DNA of 61,685 nt from Candidatus Butyricimonas faecavium (lineage in GTDB: Bacteria > Bacteroidota > Bacteroidia > Bacteroidales > Marinifilaceae): positions 1-61,685 of the forward strand of contig CALUKD010000021.1 of the NCBI GenBank assembly GCA_944321125.1. Direction: 5' to 3'. Positions 23,711 to 32,147 of this stretch are shown piece after piece. Under the pieces are notes generated by a model, which saw nothing but the letters and a program-made list of their open reading frames with translations, searched no databases and was not told the origin of the DNA. A program made the position numbers and the translations under genes. How positions within the stretch are numbered: position 1 is the first letter of the stretch; each line of letters opens with the position of its first letter.

Positions 23711-24841
23711 TTATTTAAACCAATCTCGTTTCAACCATGCCTCGAATAAAGGATCTTGAAACGTAATTTCATTACCCCGCACATCAATCACTTCCCGTTC
23801 CATGAGAGCTTGTTTTATTCTAACCACATTTCCAGAAGTACCGATCCGATAAACCTGCAATGTTTGTTTTGAACTTAATTGTTTTTCTCCCGCTATTAAT
23901 GCCCTCAAAAAACCGAGTTGGGCATTACTAAACGTTTCCATGCTATTCAGAAAAAGTAAACTCAACTGATCAATCAATCCATTATACGCTTCTTTAACAA
24001 TAGACGGTACTACTAATTCCTCCGTCCTAAGCCACACTTGTTGAGCTAGTTGCTGCACATAATACGGATGATTGTCCACCAATTCAACCAACAATTGAAT
24101 TTCATCCCGTTCAATAACCTTATTAGCCATCTGGAATTTTTGTCGGATAAACGGGATCCATTCTTCCGTTTCTATTTTTTGAAGAAACATCAAGTCTCCA
24201 AACTTATAAAAAGGCATAGAAACATTTGCAAACACATCCATCAGTATGTGCCGCTTGCTACCAAACAAACAATAAGCGACATGTGTATGCCGCTGCCAAT
24301 GTACCCTCAACTTCTTTTGAAACGCCAAAGAATCCCCGAAGTTAGCCACATTCTGAAATTCATCGATACAAATAATTAAACGAACATTTTTAAATACAGC
24401 CAAAGCTTCTGCCAAATCTAAAATATCATCCGGATTACGTTTCAATTCCTCCAAACCAATCCCAAAGGACAATTCACTCTCCACATCAGCCGTAAAAGAA
24501 ATCCGAGGAATCAAGCGAGCAAGGAAGTTTTTAGCATTTACGGCTACTTCTTCCCACTTAGAAGATACAGACATTAAAACTTCTTTCGCCAATAACGTAT
24601 AAAACTCTTCCTCTTCCCTCACGTTAAAAAGATCGATCATACATAATTTTACATTTTCTTCGGATATTAAGAGTTGTTTAGCTGCATGCGTCACTAACGA
24701 AGATTTTCCCCAACGACGTGGAGAAATAATAATCGTGTTAGTCAAGCTTCTGAAATTCTGCAACAAACGTTCTGTTTCTACTCGTCGATCAGTGAAATTT
24801 TGACCTGTAGCTATTTTCCCAAAAACAAAAGGCGTTTCCAT
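23711..24841 (-). CDS. AAA-type ATPase with C-terminal winged helix (archaeal-ATPase-like)
   Basis: A 376-residue P-loop ATPase. Walker A is SPRRWGKSS (S40-S48) and Walker B is LIICIDEFQN (about 155-164), with further AAA-type motifs up to about residue 275. The C-terminal 70 residues (RALIAGEKQLSS, VVRIKQALMEREVI, then FQDPLFEAWLKR) look like the winged helix of the archaeal-type ATPases (COG1672-like). Family members are widespread in archaea and Bacteroidetes, are often strain-specific, and have no settled function. The gene is single, lies between locus 2 and radA, and is bracketed by two nearly identical palindromes, the upstream one covering its promoter. Confidence 0.85.
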   Translation of the reverse strand: METPFVFGKIATGQNFTDRRVETERLLQNFRSLTNTIIISPRRWGKSSLVTHAAKQLLISEENVKLCMIDLFNVREEEEFYTLLAKEVLMSVSSKWEEVAVNAKNFLARLIPRISFTADVESELSFGIGLEELKRNPDDILDLAEALAVFKNVRLIICIDEFQNVANFGDSLAFQKKLRVHWQRHTHVAYCLFGSKRHILMDVFANVSMPFYKFGDLMFLQKIETEEWIPFIRQKFQMANKVIERDEIQLLVELVDNHPYYVQQLAQQVWLRTEELVVPSIVKEAYNGLIDQLSLLFLNSMETFSNAQLGFLRALIAGEKQLSSKQTLQVYRIGTSGNVVRIKQALMEREVIDVRGNEITFQDPLFEAWLKRDWFK

Positions 24842-24866
24842 ATTTCTTCATTTGCTTATTCTAGAA

Positions 24867-24897
24867 CAAATATAACTGATTATTTTGTAAGTTACAA
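24867..24897 (-). promoter_or_regulatory. Promoter of the ATPase gene, overlapped by palindrome 2
   Basis: On the minus strand a -33 TTG (24895-24897) and a perfect -7 TATATTTG (24867-24874) are 20 bp apart, the Bacteroidetes spacing. The palindrome at 24874-24908 covers the -33 element and the whole spacer, a position where a bound protein would block polymerase. Confidence 0.7.
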
Positions 24898-24908
24898 AAT
24901 AATCAGTT
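24874..24908. repeat. Palindrome 2 flanking the ATPase gene
   Basis: A perfect 35-bp inverted repeat with 17-bp arms about G24891. It lies 33 bp upstream of the ATPase start and 27 bp past the radA stop. Its core is shared with palindrome 1. By position it is both a candidate operator for the ATPase gene and a possible radA terminator. Confidence 0.9.
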
Positions 24909-24934
24909 TGCAAAATTCAATATGAACAAACGAT

Positions 24935-26299
24935 TTAGCTAAACAACTCACGACAAATATCCCCCACTCGGGAAACAAATCTTACTTTTACATGTGCCGG
25001 AACTTTTGTCAAGGCTTTCTTATTTCCCGCCGGAACAAATATTTGTTGGAAACCGAGTTTTTCTGCCTCTAGTACCCGTTGCTCGATACGACTCACGGCA
25101 CGAATCTCTCCTGACAAACCGACTTCCCCTGCAAACACGGTATTCTTGGGTATCGGGGCGTCTATATTTGAAGAAAGAACTGCCATCACCACCCCTAAAT
25201 CCAAAGCCGGATCACTCACCCGTATTCCCCCGGCAATATTCAAAAACACATCTTTCGCTGCCAACCGGAACCCTACCCGCTTTTCCAACACGGCAAGCAA
25301 CATATTCAACCGTCGCGTGTCAAAGCCCGTTGCAGAGCGCTGGGGCGTCCCGTAAGCAGCCGTACTCACCAAAGCCTGTACCTCTAACAAAATCGTTCTA
25401 ACGCCTTCCATAGTGGCAGCAACAGCAACCCCACTCAAGTCCTGATCATGGTTGGATAACAACAACTCGGAAGGATTAGCCACCTGTCTCAAACCTGATT
25501 GTAACATTTCATAGATTCCGATTTCGGAAGTCGAACCAAAACGGTTCTTCATAGACCGCAAGATCCGGTACATATGTTGCTGATCCCCCTCAAATTGCAG
25601 AACTGTATCCACCATGTGTTCCAGAATCTTCGGACCGGCCAGCTGCCCATCTTTCGTGATATGCCCGATTAAAATAGTCGTGATCGTATTTTCTTTCGAG
25701 TAACGCAGCAACACGTTGGTACACTCCCGGATCTGTGATAAACTCCCCGGAATAGCATCCACGCTCTCTGTTGCCAGCGTCTGTATTGAATCAATAATTA
25801 ATAATCTCGGTTCAAGTGCACGTGAATGTTCTAGCACCGTTTCCAACGAGTTCCCTGAAAGAAACAAACAATCATCATTTTCCGCTCCCAATCGTTGTGC
25901 CCGCATCTTAATCTGTGACACACTCTCCTCCCCAGAAACATATAAAACCTTCCCACATCGATTATGCAAAGCAAATTGCAACACCAGCGTTGATTTACCT
26001 ATCCCCGGCTCTCCCCCCAGCAAAATCATAGAACCCGGTACGATTCCCCCTCCCAACACCCGGTTCAACTCCCCATCCCCGGTATCCATACGTTCATCAG
26101 AATTCGCCTTCACCTCCGACAACTTAAGAGGCCGCGAGGAACTCACTCCCACGATGGAAGTTACCCGGTTTCCCTTCGTAGAAACTTCCACTTCTTCCAC
26201 AAAACTATTCCACTCTCCACAAGTAGAGCATTTCCCTACCCATTTAGATTCCTTCGCCCCACAATTCTGACAAACGTACACAGTTTTTGTCTTAGCCAT
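24935..26299 (-). CDS. radA: DNA repair protein RadA
   Basis: A 454-residue RadA (Sms) of usual length. It has an N-terminal C4 zinc finger (C10, C13, C24, C27), a RecA-like ATPase with Walker A GGEPGIGKST (about 94-103), the RadA-specific KNRFG motif (about 250), and a C-terminal Lon-protease-like domain (about 330-454). It is a branch-migration helicase that processes recombination intermediates during homologous repair. It appears to be monocistronic; the neighbouring PBP gene is on the same strand but 355 bp upstream. Confidence 0.97.
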   Translation of the reverse strand: MAKTKTVYVCQNCGAKESKWVGKCSTCGEWNSFVEEVEVSTKGNRVTSIVGVSSSRPLKLSEVKANSDERMDTGDGELNRVLGGGIVPGSMILLGGEPGIGKSTLVLQFALHNRCGKVLYVSGEESVSQIKMRAQRLGAENDDCLFLSGNSLETVLEHSRALEPRLLIIDSIQTLATESVDAIPGSLSQIRECTNVLLRYSKENTITTILIGHITKDGQLAGPKILEHMVDTVLQFEGDQQHMYRILRSMKNRFGSTSEIGIYEMLQSGLRQVANPSELLLSNHDQDLSGVAVAATMEGVRTILLEVQALVSTAAYGTPQRSATGFDTRRLNMLLAVLEKRVGFRLAAKDVFLNIAGGIRVSDPALDLGVVMAVLSSNIDAPIPKNTVFAGEVGLSGEIRAVSRIEQRVLEAEKLGFQQIFVPAGNKKALTKVPAHVKVRFVSRVGDICRELFS

Positions 26300-26654
26300 A
26301 AAAATTGAAAATTAAAAACTGAAAATTGAAAATGATTAGTTTTCAACATTCAATCTGATTGTTTTAACTATGCTACCGTGAAGCGGATCAGCTCACGAGC
26401 CACCTTTATTACCGAATTAAATTCCAATTCAATTAAATATAATCTATTTCCTTCAATAAAAGGAGCCATATTTTGTTTCATTGCCCTCCTTTATCAAAAC
26501 ACTTATATCTCCGTTCTACTGCAAAGTAACTGTTTTGACAAAATAAACTCCTCCCGTTCCGCCCATAAAAACTTGTACAAATTAACAATCCATACTGTAA
26601 AGCGAAAGGACTTATTCGCAACAACATACACCTCCTTCAATTCTCCATTTTCAA
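26300..26654. other. Intergenic region between radA and the PBP gene
   Basis: No gene seen. The first 50 bp are a low-complexity run of AAAATTGAAA-type sequence. A plus-strand reading frame that crosses the stretch runs on antisense to the PBP gene and has no coding look. The hairpin at 26457-26494 is the only structure noted. Confidence 0.5.
26457..26494 (-). terminator. Possible terminator of the PBP gene
   Basis: AAAGGAG and CTCCTTT arms flank about 20 bases, and on the minus strand the second arm runs into TTTTATT. It lies about 160 bp past the PBP stop, rather far, so the call is tentative. Confidence 0.4.
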
Positions 26655-28988
26655 TCAATCGAAGATTTCATCTGAAGAGTCATAGTCCGTCATACCCTCT
26701 CTATCTGCATCTCCACAATCAAGCACATGGTTCACTCCATTCGGTTTTTGAAAATCACTTTGCGGTACTGCAAGGGATTTATCCGCATATACTTTCTGCA
26801 TAAACAAAGCCCAAATTGGAAGTGCCATACTAGCCCCCTGTCCATTCGCCAAATTCTGGAAATGGATCGAACGGTCTTCTGCTCCTACCCAAACACCTCC
26901 AGCAAGATCAGGCGTAATCCCGATAAACCAACCATCAGAGTGATTCTGCGTCGTTCCAGTTTTTCCTCCTATCTGATTCTTAAAACCATACCGGAAACGC
27001 AAACGACGCCCTGTTCCCTCATCCACAACCCCCTGCAACAGATTCGCCATCAAGAAAGCAGTGTTTTCAGTAATCACCTCTCTGGATTCCGGGTAGAAGT
27101 TCGCCAGCACGTTACCATATTTATCTTCTATTTTCGTTACCATCATCGGTGCATTATATACTCCCTTATTCGCATATATCGAGAATGCCCCGACCATTTC
27201 TTTCACGGAAACCTCGGAAGATCCCAAAAAAATAGCAGGAACCGGGTCTATATAACTCGTGATCCCCATTCGATGAGCCATTTGCACGACTGCCTCCGGG
27301 GTAAATTGCTTCAATACCCAGCCGGAAATATTATTCACTGAATTTGCCAATCCCCATTTCAATGTTACCATCTCTCCTTCTCGCTTATCAGTGGAATTAC
27401 GAGGTGTCCAAGTCGTCCCATCCGGCAAAACAAAAGTCTGTTGCACGTTCAGTACTCGATCACAAGGTCCCAATCCCTCCTGCATCGCCAACGTGTAAAG
27501 AATTGGTTTGATCGTCGAACCTATCTGCCGTTTTCCAGTACTTACCATATCATACTGAAAATAACGATAATCCGGTCCTCCCACGTATGCTTTAATATGA
27601 CCCGAAGAAGGCTCCATCGCCATGAATCCAGCCCGGAAGAAAGACTTATAATGTTTTAACGAATCCAACGGACTCATCACGGTATCCCGTACACCTTTCC
27701 ATGTGAAAACGGACATCGGGATCGCTTTATCAAATGACTTTCTTATCTCTTGGAAACTTTTACCTGCCTTATTCATTAACCGATAACGTTCGGTACGACG
27801 AATAGAAGTGTTCAAAATATCATTGATCTCGGAAACTGTCAAATCATTCGAAAAAGGCGGATGAGCCTTTTTACTTCTCTCTGCCATAAACGCTGGTTGT
27901 AACGTTCCCCCCAAATGTTCCGTCACAGCCTCTTCCGCATATTTCTGCATACGGGAATCCAACGTTGTGTAAATCTTTAACCCATCCGCATAAATATTAT
28001 AGTGCGAACCATCTGATTTTAGATTTTTGTTACACCATCCATAAAGCGGATTCGTTTCCCAAGCCAAAGAGTCTACTGCATACTGGTCCTTATTCCACTT
28101 GCTATAATTCTTTTTATTCGGTTTGGATGCTGTCATATATAACCGCAAATATTCTCGGAAATAGGTCGCAATACCTTCTTTATGATCCTCTTTGTGGAAA
28201 TCCAATCCCAAAGGCAGAACCTTCAACGAATCAAATTCAGCCTGTGAAATCTTACCATATTTCAACATCTGCCCCAACACCACGTTCCGGCGTCCTAATG
28301 TTTTCTCAGGTCTCCGTATCGGATTAAAAAGCGAAGGATTCTTGGCCATTCCCACCAACATGGCGGCTTGTTCTACTTTCAAAGAATCGGGAGTTGTTGA
28401 AAAATAAATATTAGCGGCAGAATTAATACCAACCGCCAAATTCAAAAAGTCAAACTTATTAAGATACATCGTGATAATTTCTTCCTTCGTGTAACTCTTC
28501 TCCAACTTCACCGCAATCACCCACTCTCGGAATTTACGCACGGCCAACTCCAAGAAATTCTGGTTTGCCTCCCGCGGAAACAACATTTTCGCTAACTGCT
28601 GCGTGATTGTACTTCCCCCTCCGGCAGAAGAATTTCCAGTCAACATACCTCGTGCCACCCGAAACAATCCTCGCACGTCAATACCGCTATGGTCATAGAA
28701 ACGTACGTCTTCTGTGGCTATCAACGCATCAATAACACTTTGGGGAATATCCTTGTAGTCCATATACCGACGGTTCTCACTCCCCTCGAAATACTTTCCT
28801 AAAATCTTTCCGTCCTCGGAATAAATTTCCGTGGCAAAATTATTGTTAGGGTTCTCCAATTCCTCGAATGTGGGCATAAAACCTAATTTACCTGCCGAAA
28901 CAAGGTAGAAAAAGAAAAATACTCCCGCAACGAAAACAATAAACAGCCCCCAGAAAATGGCAAAATCTTTCCAATATCTCTTAAACAT
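26655..28988 (-). CDS. Class A penicillin-binding protein (PBP1A type)
   Basis: About 777 residues from the ATG at 28988; the codon before it, GTG, is also in frame. A cytoplasmic tail and one membrane helix (about 10-32) are followed by a GT51 glycosyltransferase domain (about 65-245, with ATEDVRFYDHSGID carrying the catalytic Glu, and GGSTITQQLAKMLF) and a transpeptidase domain (about 430-720, with the acylated serine in GSTIKP, then ANSVNN and KTGTTQ). It polymerises and cross-links peptidoglycan at the inner-membrane surface. Length and motif set are complete. It has a minus-strand -7 box TAACTTTG at 29014-29021 just upstream. Confidence 0.95.
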   Translation of the reverse strand: MFKRYWKDFAIFWGLFIVFVAGVFFFFYLVSAGKLGFMPTFEELENPNNNFATEIYSEDGKILGKYFEGSENRRYMDYKDIPQSVIDALIATEDVRFYDHSGIDVRGLFRVARGMLTGNSSAGGGSTITQQLAKMLFPREANQNFLELAVRKFREWVIAVKLEKSYTKEEIITMYLNKFDFLNLAVGINSAANIYFSTTPDSLKVEQAAMLVGMAKNPSLFNPIRRPEKTLGRRNVVLGQMLKYGKISQAEFDSLKVLPLGLDFHKEDHKEGIATYFREYLRLYMTASKPNKKNYSKWNKDQYAVDSLAWETNPLYGWCNKNLKSDGSHYNIYADGLKIYTTLDSRMQKYAEEAVTEHLGGTLQPAFMAERSKKAHPPFSNDLTVSEINDILNTSIRRTERYRLMNKAGKSFQEIRKSFDKAIPMSVFTWKGVRDTVMSPLDSLKHYKSFFRAGFMAMEPSSGHIKAYVGGPDYRYFQYDMVSTGKRQIGSTIKPILYTLAMQEGLGPCDRVLNVQQTFVLPDGTTWTPRNSTDKREGEMVTLKWGLANSVNNISGWVLKQFTPEAVVQMAHRMGITSYIDPVPAIFLGSSEVSVKEMVGAFSIYANKGVYNAPMMVTKIEDKYGNVLANFYPESREVITENTAFLMANLLQGVVDEGTGRRLRFRYGFKNQIGGKTGTTQNHSDGWFIGITPDLAGGVWVGAEDRSIHFQNLANGQGASMALPIWALFMQKVYADKSLAVPQSDFQKPNGVNHVLDCGDADREGMTDYDSSDEIFD

Positions 28989-29489
28989 CACTTCTCGTTT
29001 TTATTTTAGTTTACAAAGTTAGAAAATTAAATTTATATCTCTACCGATCAAGAATAATCTCTCCTTGCACTTCCATAAAAACAATCAAAGAATGTTATCC
29101 AAACTCTCTGTATTCTGGTAGTTAGCCGTTGTGTAAAGGAGGATATAATCTGTCAATTATCTACTTATATTTGATCCAATAAGGATAGCATATGTTTCAC
29201 GAAATACAAAGTTTGAAGAACAAACGAAATACCTCATCAAATAAAAAGCATTTCCCTCTCTCACCCCAATTAAAGACACCCCTGAACGTCTTTGAAACGT
29301 CTTTGATTCGAAAGTGATACGTCTTTAATCCCTAAGAACCCCCTGTATTCAACGGATAATGTACGAATTTTACACGGATAACGAATCTACATTTCATTCA
29401 TAAATTTGTAGAGGGTATATCAAAAATCAATTTTGACATACCCTCTTAAAGCACGCACCTAATTTGACAAATATCTCGTCAAATCCTTT
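28989..29489. other. Intergenic region with an ACGTCTTTGA repeat array
   Basis: There is no gene in 501 bp. Three direct copies of ACGTCTTT(G/A)A start at 29286, 29297 and 29319, spacings of 11 and 22 bp. A hairpin at 29411-29445 closes locus 3. A half-match to parS (29193-29208) lacks the central TG and was not called. A minus-strand TAACTTTG -7 box for the PBP gene is at 29014-29021. Confidence 0.6.
29411..29445 (-). terminator. GAGGGT hairpin at the end of locus 3
   Basis: Arms of 15 bp with one mismatch (29411-29425 and 29431-29445) enclose a 5-base loop, 45 bp past the stop of the last locus 3 gene. It is a strong hairpin, though the T-run after it is poor. Arm sequence and size match the hairpin at 30596-30630. 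Confidence 0.6.
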
Positions 29490-30578
29490 TCATTTCTTTT
29501 TTAACAATTCTCTTATTTTCTTTCTCAATATATCTCCACTTAATCCTTTATCTACAATCACATTATCCTCATCTAAAATATAAGTATAAGGAATTGATTG
29601 TAAACAATAAGACTGTATCATTTCAGTATACTTTCCATCAAAATTAGTAATATGTCTCCATTCCGTTATGCCATCCTCCATTATAGCCTTTCTCCACAAC
29701 TGTTGATTCTCATCCAAAGACACACTGATAATCTCTACCCCTTTCAAATGATATTGTTCGTAAATACGAAGTAAATTCACATTTTCGGCACGACAAGGAG
29801 CATTCCAAGCAGCCCAAAAATTAATAATTTTCAAATCCCCTTTTACTTCATGTAACGTTGTATTGTCCAAACTAAAATCCGGTGCAACACTACCAATTTC
29901 CACATGCTCATAACGTTCTATTTGAGCTGCAATGGCCTTACCATAATAAGTTTCCTTAGCTGATTCTCCCAAAATATTATAGCGCATAGTCAGTTTTTCT
30001 AAATCAATATCCCGCATCGTCGAGGAAACAATATAGGCGGCAACGTAAGTATCAGCATTTCGCTTCAATAAATCTAACTCTTTTGCTTGTACATCTACTA
30101 AAAAACGCTGAAATTTAGCATCTACCTCTGCCATTTTCTCCCGGTCCTTTCTTTTTTCCGCCTCTATATAAAATTGCTGCAGACGTTCTCGTTCCTGCAC
30201 CATTTCAACATCTAACTGATTAAACCGTGCCAGCAATTCTTGTGAAGGTCCTCCACCTCCAACTAAGTTAGGCCCCATAATCGTAAATTCTGCATTCTCC
30301 AACATCATAGAAGCCAATATTTCTTGTTTAGCCGTTATCACATGTACCATTATTACCTCATTTACTTGCCCGGAAAAGAAAAAATTACCATTCACGGATT
30401 TAGTATTAGCTAATGTATCTATTTTCACCTCATTATCCGTCACCAAGAACAAATCACTATCCGGTAATCCTACAATCCGACCCGTGATTTTATAACCATC
30501 ATCCTTACTCCCTGTTTGGGCTGAAGTCTCTGTACACACCAATAATAACAAGAATAAATACAATATAATTCTTCCCAT
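29490..30578 (-). CDS. Thioredoxin-like protein with DUF4369 domain, degenerate active site
   Basis: A 362-residue exported protein with a signal peptide (about 1-20, ending SAQ). An N-terminal DUF4369-type beta domain (about 28-105), a long charged helical linker (about 110-215) and a C-terminal thioredoxin fold (about 230-362) follow. The redox motif reads WNAPC: N259 replaces the first, nucleophilic cysteine, while C262 remains. The change needs at least two base substitutions from a cysteine codon, so it is not a single-read slip. A conventional dithiol reaction is therefore impossible; a binding, mono-thiol or purely structural role is left. It is the last gene of locus 3, 58 bp after a lipoprotein gene, with a hairpin in between. 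Confidence 0.88.
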   Translation of the reverse strand: MGRIILYLFLLLLVCTETSAQTGSKDDGYKITGRIVGLPDSDLFLVTDNEVKIDTLANTKSVNGNFFFSGQVNEVIMVHVITAKQEILASMMLENAEFTIMGPNLVGGGGPSQELLARFNQLDVEMVQERERLQQFYIEAEKRKDREKMAEVDAKFQRFLVDVQAKELDLLKRNADTYVAAYIVSSTMRDIDLEKLTMRYNILGESAKETYYGKAIAAQIERYEHVEIGSVAPDFSLDNTTLHEVKGDLKIINFWAAWNAPCRAENVNLLRIYEQYHLKGVEIISVSLDENQQLWRKAIMEDGITEWRHITNFDGKYTEMIQSYCLQSIPYTYILDEDNVIVDKGLSGDILRKKIRELLKKK

Positions 30579-30595
30579 GTCTTACTTGTTTTATA

Positions 30596-30630
30596 AGAGG
30601 GTGTGGCAAAAAGTTTTTACCATACCCTCT
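30596..30630. repeat. GAGGGT hairpin between the last two genes of locus 3
   Basis: Arms 30596-30606 and 30620-30630 pair over 11 bp with one G-T type mismatch, plus a five-base A/T inner stem. It lies in the 57-bp gap between two co-oriented genes, where it might attenuate transcription of the thioredoxin-like gene or protect the upstream message. It is closely related to the hairpin at 29411-29445. Confidence 0.65.
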
Positions 30631-30635
30631 ATATA

Positions 30636-32147
30636 TTAAAATAAACTAATTTCAGAAACGACTACTCCCATATTAGAACTACTTTGTACCTGATCATTAA
30701 AAATAAATCTAATCATCAAAATATCTTTAGGTTCTGGGAAATAGATAATAGTTGCCTCTCGACTTGTTGTACCCAACGTATTTTCTTCTACATAAGTAGC
30801 ATTTTCCCAATCAATCCCATTTTCAGAAACTTGAATTTTAATCACCGTAGGAGATAGTTTACTATTTACAAATCCATTCGTAGCAAAACTCGGTTGCACC
30901 AATCGGATTCCACGAACGGTTTGTTTCTCAGCCCTACTCAATGTAATGATATGTTCACGCCAAGTTGCTTGAGTAGTAGGAGCCCAATTCGTCGATAAAT
31001 TCATATCAAACAAGTTTTCTATAGTAGAAGGTATTCCTTCTTCTTCACCCGGTTCTTCGGTAATGCTCCAATCTTCCAAGGATAAATAGGTTAACACGGG
31101 CTCAACAGGATTTCCAGCATGGTGAAAATAATCATTCTCTGCCATATCCGGCAAAAAATGTTTATTATACCTGTATACTTCCAGTCCATATACCTCATGT
31201 GCAACTTCCAAAGCAAAAGTACTACGATTTATATCATCATACAACACACTGGTTGTATTATAATAATTCGATAAATCCGGTTCATATTGATAACGATTTC
31301 CCGCAAGGTTTAACCGTTTTAATCCCGGAAGATACAGAATGTCTTCCAATGAATTCAGAGAATAATCGATATCAAATTCGGAAATCGTATTCAACTGTTC
31401 AATCGTTGGATTCTCCACCCCGAATTTTTCTCTGAATAATGTCTTAAAATCCACAGAGAAACTATGTTTTTTATCCAATTCAATGGCAGATAGGGGTACC
31501 ACTTCTCCTTCTATATTACCATTCCTATATAAAAGAACGATTCCATCCTCTTTGACATCTCTTAAACGATAATATTTGTTCGTCGTCACAAAAACAGAGT
31601 CCAAAAGAAGTTTCTGTTCCGTATTGTCAGATTTTCGAGTATAGGTGAAATACGCAGACTCGATCATACTATTCCAAGCGGAAAAATAAATAATCAAGTT
31701 ATCCTCCACAAAGAAATGTTTCTGAACCAAACGCGGGAAATTCAATATCATTTCGTGATTCTCCGTGTAAGGGCGGACATAATTAGTTACTACCAACGAA
31801 GTATTTCCTGCTTTATCAACTCCACAAATGGTTACCTCGTAAGCTCCCTCTTCTTTTAACCCTTCAATCGTGTATGATGTCGACGTCGGAGGTAGCATTA
31901 CTTTTTTAGTATCTTTATCCAATGTCCAAGTAATTCTAATACTATCTACCACGGGATCTGTACTATTTTTCCATGTCATATTCAATTTTTCCCAACCAGG
32001 GGTAATTTTTACATCATTACACTTTGTCAGGTAGCGGATCTGTCCATCTCCAGCATAATCGCTATACGTGTCTTCTAGATCATCGCACCCAACCAAGCCT
32101 AGGAATGCAAGTAAAATCCATAAATATCTTTTTGCTGCCATAATCAT
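30636..32147 (-). CDS. DUF4998/discoidin-type lipoprotein (locus 3)
   Basis: A 503-residue lipoprotein (leader ending at a cysteine near residue 21). The N-terminal part contains a fibronectin-III-like DUF4998 domain (about 30-125, with PGWEKLNMTWKNSTDP), the middle (about 230-330) resembles a leucine-rich-like segment (LPGLKRLNLAGNRYQYEPDL), and the C-terminal 150 residues look like an F5/8 type C (discoidin) fold. Discoidin domains usually bind carbohydrate or protein surfaces, so a ligand-binding surface role is likely. Its ATG overlaps the upstream stop by four bases (ATGA), indicating translational coupling. Confidence 0.78.
   Translation of the reverse strand: MIMAAKRYLWILLAFLGLVGCDDLEDTYSDYAGDGQIRYLTKCNDVKITPGWEKLNMTWKNSTDPVVDSIRITWTLDKDTKKVMLPPTSTSYTIEGLKEEGAYEVTICGVDKAGNTSLVVTNYVRPYTENHEMILNFPRLVQKHFFVEDNLIIYFSAWNSMIESAYFTYTRKSDNTEQKLLLDSVFVTTNKYYRLRDVKEDGIVLLYRNGNIEGEVVPLSAIELDKKHSFSVDFKTLFREKFGVENPTIEQLNTISEFDIDYSLNSLEDILYLPGLKRLNLAGNRYQYEPDLSNYYNTTSVLYDDINRSTFALEVAHEVYGLEVYRYNKHFLPDMAENDYFHHAGNPVEPVLTYLSLEDWSITEEPGEEEGIPSTIENLFDMNLSTNWAPTTQATWREHIITLSRAEKQTVRGIRLVQPSFATNGFVNSKLSPTVIKIQVSENGIDWENATYVEENTLGTTSREATIIYFPEPKDILMIRFIFNDQVQSSSNMGVVVSEISLF

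Noticed and set aside
26378-26803. 141-codon plus-strand ORF downstream of radA
   Set aside because: It runs into the 3' end of the PBP gene in antisense and its product has no protein-like features.
29193-29208. TGTTTCACGAAATACA, resembling parS
   Set aside because: It lacks the central CACGTG core, having only the left half of the site.
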